Below, piece after piece: positions 24,801-34,051 of a stretch of 64,000 nt of DNA. The stretch is taken from positions 34,629,001-34,693,000 of the forward strand of contig CM074855.1 of NCBI GenBank assembly GCA_037501455.1, written 5' to 3'. The position numbers were made by a program, and so were the translations under genes. The stretch is from Lantana camara. Its lineage: Eukaryota > Streptophyta > Magnoliopsida > Lamiales > Verbenaceae. The notes beneath the pieces were generated by a model that was not told the origin of the DNA, ran no database searches, and saw nothing but the letters and a program-made list of their open reading frames with translations. How positions within the stretch are numbered: position 1 is the first letter of the stretch; each line of letters opens with the position of its first letter.

Positions 24801-25982
24801 ATGCCGAATTACACGGTAAGGTATGATTTCTTATAGTATGTATCATATGTATGTATTGACATGTTTTGGCGAGACACATTTATTACTTATTACAGAACGG
24901 GCCCCGGGACTTAGTATATGTGGCTAACCGAGGAAGCAAGGGCTGACGGGGATCCCATATACTAGTCCCACTATTTAAACAGCGGTACTGGACCTCGTCA
25001 GGAGATTGGCGGGGAAAGGGAGCTGAGTGCCATCTGGGGAGTCATGTAACCCCTTTTGGTCAAAGACAGGGTGGTCGGGCCTTGCAAACCCACCACCAAC
25101 CCGGAGGAAGAAGGTTGGAATTAATTATAATTGAATGATTGATTGACTGATTGATTATCGATTGATAGGCACTGTGCGGGAAGGCCGGGAATCGGATTGC
25201 CCAAACAATATATTTAGGACTTGATTTATGGTCTGCCTGTATTATGATATATTGCATGATCACCTAATCAATATATTATTGATATTTGTCGTACACGGTC
25301 GGAGTTTGGATGGAGGTTGTGCACGCTCACTCGCCGAGCCTTATTGATTGATTATGATTTATGAACTTAATGGATTTAATATGATTAGTCGTAAAGTCTG
25401 AGCATTGCTGATTCATTCTCTTGCCCTTTTGGGAGCTAATTTCAAAGAAAACCTTGCTCGGAATTTATGACTTGCATGTGCATGTTTTTATATATGTATC
25501 GCTCCTGCTCACTCAGTCTTCTAGAGACTGACCCCTCTCCCTCCCCACTCTTTTAGTGTGCAGGTTGGATCTTTGGAGTTCGGGCTAGGCGGAGGTGTTG
25601 GAGTTTTAAGTTGGTCGCGTTAGGTTAGGAGAGTCTTTGCACTCACTCATGTATTGAATTTATGTCTGTATCGATTCTTTGGTATCATGAATTTGAATAA
25701 TTATGAAATTATTAGTGAATTGCTCTTACGGGGTATTGTTATGTTTCAAAAGAGGCCTGAAGAGCCCAAATTCCGTTTATGATTGGTATGTTTGAACTCT
25801 GGCTTTTCTGCATTATATTTTAAGGATTGGTAACCGTTGTCTAGCTCCACCTGGCTTAGGAAAGTTTTTTTTTATGTTGTCTCCCGTTCGCTAGGGTTTG
25901 ATACGGGTGCGGATTTACTATTTCGTTACTCGTGTTGAGCCTTAGTGCGGGGGATGTGGTGCCTCACGTGCGGGGTGCTACA
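21868..25982 (+). repeat. LARD-A 3' LTR
   Basis: Almost identical to 15119-19235. Differences seen include T for G near 22405, G for A near 22773, C for T near 23606, an altered pair near 24547, G for A near 24798 and A for G near 25849. The last falls in the 3' complementary arm. Confidence 0.95.
23513..23638. repeat. Palindrome cluster of LTR-A, right copy (4 units)
   Basis: Same four units as 16766-16891, unchanged, spanning CGACACGGGGGTGTCG at 23513 to GGTGACACGGGGGTGTCACC at 23619-23638. Confidence 0.95.
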
Positions 25983-26529
25983 GAAGCGCTTCATGAGGAG
26001 TCCCGCATTCGATGTTGTTTGTGCTCTCAACAATGCTGATGGATTCCGGGCTGCTTTTGAGCATGCATATAACCAGCTTAACCACTTGGGTGCCATTCAT
26101 GAAGACGCTAAGATTGATGAGATCGGCCTTGATAAAGACGACAAGATGAGGCCAATACTTGGCCGTGTGAGCGTACAGGATTCGACCCCAGGGGGTGCTA
26201 ATGACGATGAGTTTGGGTTCGCCATTGTTGAGATTCATGCCATAGTTGCTGAGAGGAATGCTGCTCAGCCTGGGGGCGACTATGTTCAAATTGAAAGAGG
26301 GGCTCGAGGCGAGCATGAGGTGGCAGTGGCTCGAGGCGAGCGCGAGTTGGCCGAGGCTCAAAGCGAGCGCGGGGAGGTTGAGGCTTAAGGCAAGTGCATC
26401 AACGAGAGTGCCATGGTCGAGGCGAACGAGTGGGCAGGTGGTAATTATCAATGTACCGAGGACGACATCAGAGGTGCCGAGCAGATGATTGGTGATGTTA
26501 TGGATCACATTGACGTAGATGTTCCTTAG
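25983..26529 (+). pseudogene. Tat antisense accessory gene, 3' part
   Basis: This is the continuation of the frame interrupted at 15118. Counting one copy of the gaagc duplication, the reading frame carries on without shift into FMRSPAFDVVCALNNADGF and HAYNQLNHLGAI. An Ala/Glu/Arg-rich coiled-coil tail follows (GERELAEAQSERGEVEA). A TAA at 26386-26388 interrupts it, and the same frame then runs on (GAEQMIGDVMDHIDVDV) to TAG at 26527-26529. The reverse-strand frame over the same bases is a shadow. The role of the protein is unknown. Confidence 0.75.
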
Positions 26530-27166
26530 GATGCTTTGTTTACTTCTTTGCATTTGATGTAGTTGGAGACATTCGTAGCGTAGTCTGTTTTGCTTTTGTT
26601 ATGGAAGGGAGCCCCTCTAATTTGCTATGTTGAGGGCCCCTTGAACTTTGTAAAGCCATTGGAATGAAATGCAAGATATGTGCTCGACGAACTAATTTGA
26701 ATGCATGTATGTTTGTACTTAGCTTTTTATGATTGTATTTGAAGATGTATGCAATTTGTACGAAAATATCTAAGTATTGTGTTCAAACTTTGTCGTGTAA
26801 CTCATATAATTTGTATTGGGTAACGGAATTTGGCTAAGTGTTGTGCTTCAACGCTGTATATAGTGCTCGCACTTCGTGTATTTGAACCTTGTTACCAAAT
26901 TTTTGAAAATTTTGTATCGAAGGGGCTTGGCTCCCCCCCTCGAGTAGGCTTCTTGAGCCGAGGTCATACTATAAGAAAAATTTCCTGGGTGTTCAAATAC
27001 GAGATAAAACGAGCAAAGTTGCGAGGTTTTCGCTTTTCATTGAATCAAACTAAACTGAACACTTGTGCAAATACAAATGTCTTTCTTTCCTAACATAAGC
27101 TGAATGCAAGCTAAACTGAATGTCAAAGAAAAAGAACATCATACTTAGAATAAAATGCAACAGATC
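26530..27166. other. Convergent spacer between antisense gene and Tat pol
   Basis: The antisense gene (plus) and pol (minus) end towards each other here. An AATGAAATG-type stretch near 26661 could serve polyadenylation of the plus-strand gene. Nothing else is recognisable; an 87-codon frame at 26830 has no support. Confidence 0.5.
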
Positions 27167-28537
27167 TTACGCGTAGAACTTTTTCAAGTTGATCACGTTC
27201 CAAGGCCTAGGCAGGGGCTTATTCTTCGCGTCCGCCAAGCGATAAGCATTGTTGGCGAGCGCTTCGATCACCTTGTACGGACCCTCCCAGTTCGGCTGGA
27301 GCTTGCCGATGTGTTGGGAAACTTCAACTTTTCTAAGCACCAAGTCTCCAAGTTGGAAGTTTCGCGGATTGACGCCTTTGTTATAATGCTTGGCCATTGT
27401 TACCTGATAACGCTTCATGTTTTGCCAAGCTCTAATCCGCTTTTCCTCGAGACAGTCGAGTTCGAGCGCTCTGTTATCCTCATTGGTGAGGGGCATGAAG
27501 TATGCAACCCGAGTGGTCTCGTGGAGAATCTCAACTGGTAGAACCGCCTCAACACCGTAGACAAGCGAGAAGGGGCTCTCATTCGTGGCAGTTCGGGGAG
27601 ATGTTCGGTATGCCCAAAGAACACGAGGAAGCTCCTCGGCCCATTTGGTTCTTTTCCCGTCGAGGATGGTCTTTAAGTTCTTCAGGATGATTCGATTAGT
27701 CACTTCGGCCTGCCCATTTGATTGTGGATTGCCGACCGAGGAGAACCGTTGTTCAATTCCAAGCCTATAACACCAATCTACTGTTCGCTTGCTGATGAAC
27801 TGGAGCCCGTTGTCCGAGATGAGGACTCTGGGTACTCCAAAGCGACAAATGATGTTTTTCCATATGAATTCCTGAACAATGGAGTCAGTGATCTTTGCAA
27901 CGGGTTCAGCCTCGGCCCATTTCGTGAAGTATTCCACTGCTACAATTGCATGCAACTTTTGAACCTTTGCCAACGGGAACGGCCCAATGATATCTATTCC
28001 CCACTGATCGAAGGGCCACGAGATCACGTGACTCACCATTTTCGCAGCGGGTTGGTGGAGAACATTCCCGAACTTCTAACACTGAGGGCATTTGCGAGTG
28101 TAGTCAATAGCGTCAGCGAGCAGGGTTGGCCAAAAGAAACCCGCCTGGGCTATCCTTTTTGCGAGCGCTCGTGCCCCAGCATGATTCCCACAAGTACTTT
28201 CTTCTTGGCCAGAATGAATATGTTTGAGCACCTCCTCGGTTTGTGATGGATGAAGGCATATCTGGTCAGGCCCAAAGAATGACTTGCGAAATAATCTTCC
28301 ATCTTCATCCAAAGTGTACCGAGTGGAGCGGTACCTTATCTGTCGAGCCTGAGTTCGATCTGAGGGGAGCGTTCCATCCCTGAGAAAGATCACCAAAGGG
28401 TCGAGCCAACACAGCTCGGCTGGATCGAGGGAGAACACTTCTTCGCGACCCTCCAAGGCGATCACGGGATCCTTTGCGGTTAGGAAAGTGATTGCATGAT
28501 CCGAGGTGCCTTGCATACTATTCGCCAATTTGGACAA
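27167..28537 (-). pseudogene. pol: Tat pol: zinc-binding and integrase domains (interrupted)
   Basis: The C-terminal part of pol joins cDNA to host DNA. From 28537 the frame holds the last part of RNase H (KLANSMQG), then an HHCC-type zinc region (HIHSGQEES.CGNHAGARALAK..YTRKCPQC). A TAG stop lies at 28076-28078, where the family usually has a Gln. From 28039 comes the catalytic core with D16 (WGIDIIGPF), D76 (ISDNGLQF) and E112 (NGQAEVTNR), the D,D-35-E spacing. It then has the GKLQPNWEGPYKV segment and ends NLKKFYA, typical for Tat integrases. All stops lie in one frame with no frameshift. Confidence 0.93.
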
Positions 28538-29113
28538 GGCGTCCGCCCTTTGATTTTCTTCCCTCGGTATTTGTGAAAGGCTGAAAGCTTTGAACCGAGC
28601 ACGGAGTTCGTTGACCTTCTACAAATACTGGATCATGGTTTCTTCCTTCGCTTCATACGAGCCTTCCACTTAGCTTGCCATAAGTTGGGAATCAGTAAAT
28701 ACCGCCAAATGTTGTATTCCTCTTCGTATCGCCAAGTTGAGTCCGGCCAAGAGGGCCTCATATTCCGCCTCGTTGTTCGTGGCTCTCCATTCAAGTCTTA
28801 TAGCAAAGTCGAGCTCTTGACCATCCGAACTCCTTAGTGAGATCCCTGCTCCTCCTCCTCCGTTTGTCGAGGAGCCATCAACATGGAGGGTCCATGGGAG
28901 TGCAACCTCTGCTAGGATGATCTCGTTGGGAAGATCACTTCGCTCCAACAAGAAATTCTCTAACACTTGGGCTTGTTGCGCAACTCTTAGTTGATAGGCG
29001 ACCTCGAACTGCCCAAGTTCGATCGCCCACTTTACAAGTCTCCCCGAAACATCCGACTTGCTCAGCACTTGCCTCAATGGTTGATTCGTTAAAACAACTA
29101 TGGAGTGGGATTA
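28538..29113 (-). pseudogene. pol: Tat pol: second (archaeal-like) RNase H
   Basis: RNase H removes the RNA strand during reverse transcription. The acidic residues are visible in LHVDGSS, NNEAEYEALLAGL and FTDSQL. Stops occur at 29111-29113, 28670-28672 and 28619-28621, each readable as a CAA or CAG codon changed by one C-to-T transition. Having this domain after the reverse-transcriptase-linked RNase H supports placement in the Tat lineage. Confidence 0.88.
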
Positions 29114-31351
29114 GAAGTAGGGCTTCAGCTTCCTTGATGTATGCACAAGAGCCAGCGCGAACTTCTCAATCTCCAAATAGTTTAACTCTGGTCTGTGGAG
29201 CACTTTACTCAAGTAATATACCGGCAAATGTTTTCGCTCGCGCACGACCACCACTACCGAACTGATTGCTTCTGACGAAACCGTAAGATACACATACAAT
29301 ATTTCTCCTTTGTTGGGTTTTGCCAGAAGAGGAGCTGATGCGAGGTACGCCTTGAGATTAGCGAGGGCCTCATTGCACTCTTTCGTCCATTTGAACTGTT
29401 TCATGTTCCTTAGAATTTTGAAGAATGGAAGGCTCCGATCAGCCGAGCGTGATATAAACCTGTTAAGCGAAATGATTCGCCCGAGGAGCACTTGAACCTT
29501 TTTGATCGAATCTGGAGGTTGGATCGCTTGAATGGCTTCGATCTTATCCGGATTTTCCTCAATTCCACGCTGGCTAACTACATAGCCCAAGAACTTTCCT
29601 CCTTCAATGCCAAATGTGCACTTGCTCGCGTTGAGCTTCATTCCGTATTTTCTCAGAATTGAGAAGGTTCCTTTAAGATGTTCCAAGTGGTCGGATGCCT
29701 TAACACTTTTAGTGATCATGTCATCGACGTACACCTCCATAGTGTCACCGATCTCGGGAGCAAACATCCAGTTTACCAGCCTTTGATAAGTCGCGCCCGC
29801 ATTCTTGAGGCCGAACGACATAACTTTAAAGCAATATATTCCGTTCACAACTACGAAGGCTGTTTTCGCTCGATCCTCGGGAGCCATGAAAATCTGATAA
29901 TAACACTGGAACGCGTCCATCATACTCATGAGTTCGCACCCAGCTGTGGAGTCAACGAGCTGGTCTATCCGAGGAAGTGGATAGGGATCCTTAGGGCATG
30001 CTTTGTTCAGATCCGTAAAATCATTGCACATATGCCATTTGCCATTTGCCTTAGGAACGAGGACAACATTGCACAACCATTCTGGAAATTTGATAGGCTC
30101 AATGTAATCCGCATCAAGTAGTCTATTCACCTCCTCGTCGATATTCGCATTCCGTTCATTCCCTAACTTCCTTGCTTTTTGTCGGACGGGCTTCACAGAA
30201 GGATCGACGTTGAGTCGATGCACAATCACGTTTGGATCGATCCCTTTGAAGTCCGAGGGCTTCCAGGCGAATATGTTTGTATTTTCGCGTAGGAAATCAA
30301 TCAACATGACTTGTTCTTTTCCTTTGAGTTGAGCCCCAACCTTAGTTGTTTTCGAACTATCACGCGGGATGAGCTCGATCTCTTTGAAATCTCCGGTGGG
30401 CTTCAGCCTAGTTTCCTTGGGCTCAATTTGTCGAGCCTCTAACTTGCGCTTTTTCGGATGAGGAATCCCCTCCATATCGGGCATTTCATCTTCCTCTTCA
30501 TGAGCCGCTTCCAACGGTTTCGGAGTTTCATGAATCGGCTTAGGCTTCACAGTTGAGAGCATGTAGCACTCCCAAGCCTCTTTTAATTGACAATTTACTT
30601 CTCCAATTCCGTTGGGAGTTGGAAACTTCATCTTGCGGTGGAACGTTGAATGAATGGCTTTCAACTTCGCAAGAGCGGGTCTCCCAAGGATCACGTTATA
30701 TGGGAGGTTAACCTCGACCACCGTATAGATCAATGGGACCGTGGCTCTTCTTGGGGCGCAACCTAAGGAGCTCGCCAATCTTACTTGGCCAAGCGGGTAT
30801 AGCTCTGATCCGCCAAAGCCGAGGAGAGGGGTCTCTACGACATCCAGCGTGACATCATTTCCACAAAACTTTTTGAAGGTGGAGAGTGGTAAGACGTTCA
30901 CCGAGCTGCCACTATCTACCAATACCCTTTTGACTTGGGTGTTGTAGATGTCAACATTGATTACCATAGGACAATCTGGGCACTCACCATCCTCGTCGAC
31001 CATGACATTATCAAAATCTCGATCTGTAAAACCCAGGACCTCGCCTTTCTCAATATGGAAGACGTGTTGAGCAGGAGTGTTAGGCTCTTGCCTAAATCGG
31101 CGCCCTGCTTTCTTTCGCGAGGTCTTGGTATCACCATTTGTTGCCCCTCCGGAAATCATATTAACCACTCCACGAATGGGCATGTTATCATCAGGCGCTT
31201 GCTTAGTGCCTTTAGTCGCTCGTCGACCGCGCTGAGGGCTACGCGAGTGCGAACGAGACCTGCAAGGACTGCATGAACGAGAGCGTGCTCTGCCTCCTCG
31301 CCCTTTATGATGTCGATCCATGGACTTTAACAAATTCTGATAGTTTGCCAC
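29114..31351 (-). pseudogene. pol: Tat pol: protease, reverse transcriptase, first RNase H
   Basis: A 746-codon open frame. An Arg/Ser-rich start (RSRSCSPCRSRSHSRSPQ) is followed by a retropepsin with VLVDSGSSVNVLP (active DSG at residues 146-148) and VILGRPAL. Reverse transcriptase begins about residue 425. It has CNDFTDLNKACPKDPYPLP, the YVDD catalytic box at 541-544 and KCTFGIEGGKFLGY. A gypsy RNase H-like remnant follows (LPVYYLSKVLHRPELNYLEIEKFAL). The frame overlaps the 3' end of gag by 47 bases in a different phase. A stop at 29111-29113 cuts it from the rest of pol, so it is not functional as it stands. Confidence 0.93.
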
Positions 31352-33327
31352 CAGCTACCAAACGTTGGATCTCCTTCTCCAAGCTGATGCACTCATCTAT
31401 ATCGTGTCCATTCTGTTGGTGGAACGCACAATACTTGTTGGAATGGGAGTTTTTCTCATTTTGGGGCATCGGACGAGGCTTTCTGAAGATCTTTAAGCCG
31501 AAAATATTCAAGATCTCGGAGTTGCATTTGGTAAGTTCAACTCGTGGTCCCCCAGGGAGGGGTCCTGCTCGTCGTTCTCTGCGCTCCTCCCTATTTGAGC
31601 TTCTTGATTGTCTATCCTGGATATTTGAGCTTCTTGATAGTCTATCCTGGACACGCGCTCGTTTCATGCGAGCCATGTCTTCCTGCTCCATGTACTCGCT
31701 TGCTATCCTCCGGAGATGAATCATGTCCTTAGGTCTTTGATGAGCAATAGCATCTCCACATTCCGTACTGATCTTGGAGTTATTCAGCCCTTGGTAAACC
31801 GCTCGCTTCAAGAAATCGCCAGACGGACTTTTAACCTTGGTTAGTTCAGCACCAAAACGAGCAAAGAATGCCCTTAAAGTTTTATTGGGACCTTGCTCAA
31901 CATTCCAGAGGTATGTAGTAGGCAACTTGGTCTCCTTCAGAGGGCTAAAATGGCTATCGAATTGTTCGTACAAGTCATCAATGCTCCGAATCGAGCTCGG
32001 GGAAAGTCGCTTGAACTAATCATAGGCTGTTCCTGAGAGCGAAGTAACAAAGATTTTGCACCAGAAGTCCAATGAATGTTCATACAAATGCATGAGGTGC
32101 TTGAAGGCTGTTAAATGCTCATCGGGATCACTCGTACCATCATAGCGAGGAACGTTGGTGGGAACTTTAGAATTTCCTGCTTGCGCCATCAATATCTCCT
32201 CGCAAAGTGGTGAGGCTCGCTCAGCCCTCGATCTTCGAGGTCGTCTATTCTTCCGTCGAGGGGAGAGTTCAATGGGTCTCTCCCGATCGCCTTGTACTGG
32301 ACGACGTCGGGGCTTATCGACCACTTCCTCATCCCGACACCGATGATGAATGCTCATCGGGATCACTCGTACCATCATAGCGAGGAACGTTGGTGGGAAC
32401 CTTAGGATTTCCTGCTTGCGCCATCAATATCTCCTCGCAAAGTGGTGAGGCTCGCTCAGCCCTCGATCTTCGAGGTCGTCTATTCTTCCGACGAGGGGAG
32501 AGTTCGATGGGTCTCTCCCGATCGCCTTGTACTGGACGACATCGGGGCTTATCGACCACTTCTTCATCCCTACGCCGATGATGAACTTCCTTGTCTCGAC
32601 GTTGCGCATGTCGATGATGGACCTCTTCTTGGTCACCAACCTGAGACGCTTCCACGATCTTGCTCAGGGCAGCACGCAAGTTCTGGTTCTCCTCTTCTAA
32701 CTGAGTGAGACGGTCATTCTCTTTCTCCCCTACTCGAGTTTTTGAATGTTGAGCGGGATTGAGAGAATCCGGTTCCTCCTCGTCTTTCACCATAGTCTGT
32801 TTCCCATCACGTCGCACAAACGGGACTTGGTCATCACCGTCCGGAGGTGGGATAGGGTCTCTCACTCGGCTCGGTCCCACTACCATTGGATTTGGCCCGA
32901 TACGAACGGGCGGTTCCTCTTGTAGCAACCGGTTGGCCGTGCGCCCTGCTCCGTTCATCATGATGGTAGTGCAAGGTGGAGCAATGGTGGCCTGGACTCC
33001 TCCGATCTGGGGTTGCGTTCCACCCTGAAGCTCCCATACCGGGTTAAACAACAATTGGTTCAGTAGCAACGGGTTTATGCCTGCTGGAATGTTTAAGTTT
33101 TGGTTCATTCCAGTGCCGAGGGCTTGCAAGGAGTGGACGGGCAGACTGAAGTCCACGGTGGCTCCAGTTTGTTTTTTCTTATGCGGGAACGCAGGCGGCA
33201 AGCGGCGCAACACGTCAATGTTCGCCCGACTCATGTTGATGTTCGCCTGAGTTACTCGGGTTGGGGATAGTCGCGGCGGCAAACTAGAGCTGCGCTCGTC
33301 ACGACTTCTAGTTTCAGATCCTGTCAT
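31305..33327 (-). pseudogene. gag: Tat gag (frameshifted by a tandem duplication, one stop)
   Basis: Gag forms the particle that packages the element RNA. The first ATG after the primer-binding site is at 33325-33327 (MTGSETRSRDERSS). The N-terminal part runs open to a 235-bp tandem duplication (32115-32584) that shifts the frame. The continuing frame has PRYDGTSDPDEHLTAFKHLM and then TAG at 32016-32018, where related proteins have Trp before F.RL. After the stop come LPTTYLWNVEQGPNKTLRAF, an Arg-rich stretch and a single zinc knuckle CAFHQQNGHDIDEC, ending near 31305. Confidence 0.88.
32115..32584 (-). repeat. 235-bp tandem duplication inside Tat gag
   Basis: 32115-32349 and 32350-32584 are near-identical direct copies starting ATGCTCATCGGGATC and ending CCGATGATGAA. 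The unit is not a multiple of three, so it breaks the gag frame. A few substitutions separate the copies, so it arose after or late in the life of this insertion. Confidence 0.92.
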
Positions 33328-33386
33328 CTTCCAAACGAAAACAAAGAGAATAGCTTTGAAAAAAGATTGGGAAATCCGGTGGTTTC

Positions 33387-33404
33387 CCACAGACGGCGCC
33401 AAAC
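33387..33404 (-). other. Primer-binding site of the Tat element
   Basis: The minus strand reads TTTGGCGCCGTCTGTGGG next to the 5' LTR. Tat and related gypsy elements commonly have TTGGCGCCG-type sites here. The exact tRNA is not assigned. Confidence 0.75.
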
Positions 33405-34051
33405 TGATAACGCCGGAAATTGGTCGCTTTCGAAAGTGTGTAATCGGCTTCGAATCTCCGACGAATCAATTAAATGTGGATTCTTTTACCAAATCCGATT
33501 GTTTGGATTGAAGGGAGTTGAGTTGAAATTTCGGCAGAGTTTCGGTACGTAATTTTTGTCTGTCCCCCTTATCCTGGTGAAAGAAATGATATTTATATTC
33601 ATCGTTCGAGCTGGCACGACCTCGATTTTGACTTAGTGGGCGCGAGAATCGCGGACCACGTACTTAGGTCGTGGGGTGGTTGGCGAGTGGGGATAACCGT
33701 CGACGTTGGGCTAGTGCTAAGCGCCCAAGAGTGAGCGGTAACACGCCGAGCACTTACAAGTCGAGCTCTTCCCTTAGCCAATTTTAAGGGGTTATGCTTA
33801 GTACTTACGAGCTGGGCCCTCGACAGAACGATGACTTCCCTTAGTCAATTTTAGGAGTTATGTCAAGCACTTACGAGCTGGGTACTTAGTAGAACGAGGG
33901 CTTGCCTTAGCCAATTTTAAGGGATATACTAAGCACTTACGAGGTGAGCACTTGGTATAACGAGCCCTTGTCTTAGTCAATTTTAGGAATACGAGGATCA
34001 TGGACAGTCTAAAATACGAGGAGGTTACTTAGTCATTTTTCGGTACAATCA
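33405..34051 (-). repeat. Tat element 5' LTR
   Basis: Matches 6955-7601 with about 27 differences over 647 bases. The tandem sub-repeats near 33752-33990 are retained. Followed by the gaatg duplication at 34052-34056. Confidence 0.93.

Larger units (their letters stand above)
15119..25982 (+). mobile_element. LARD-A: young long-LTR element without coding sequence
   Basis: The LTRs are 4117 bp (15119-19235) and 4115 bp (21868-25982), both TGTAACGCCCCGG..GGGTGCTACA. They differ at about seven substitutions plus AT-repeat length, so the insertion is recent. A target duplication gaagc is intact (15114-15118, 25983-25987). The primer site is at 19244-19255 and the polypurine tract TTTTAAGGGGGAGAGAT at 21851-21867. 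The 2.6-kb interior has no gag or pol, so it must have moved using enzymes of another element, most likely a Tekay-type chromovirus with the same primer and similar LTR ends. It disrupts the antisense gene of the Tat element. Confidence 0.95.
6955..34051 (-). mobile_element. Tat-type Ty3/gypsy element with antisense accessory gene, doubly interrupted
   Basis: The LTRs are 647 bp (6955-7601 and 33405-34051; on the minus strand TGATTGT..GTTATCA) and are flanked by the 5-bp duplication gaatg (6950-6954, 34052-34056). The element reads on the minus strand: 5' LTR at right, primer-binding site 33387-33404, gag, pol (protease, reverse transcriptase, two RNase H segments, integrase), then a long 3' part with a gene on the opposite strand. 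A second, archaeal-like RNase H before integrase and an antisense gene near the 3' LTR are features of Tat-lineage elements (RIRE2, Grande, Retand types). Without its two insertions it would be about 12.6 kb. The LTRs differ at about 27 positions (roughly 4%), so it is older than the elements inside it. Confidence 0.92.

Noticed and set aside
15119..25982. A 4.1-kb direct duplication read as a segmental duplication
   Set aside because: TG..CA ends, primer site, polypurine tract and target duplication show it is the LTR pair of LARD-A. The same reasoning applies to 41164-45304 and 51266-55377.
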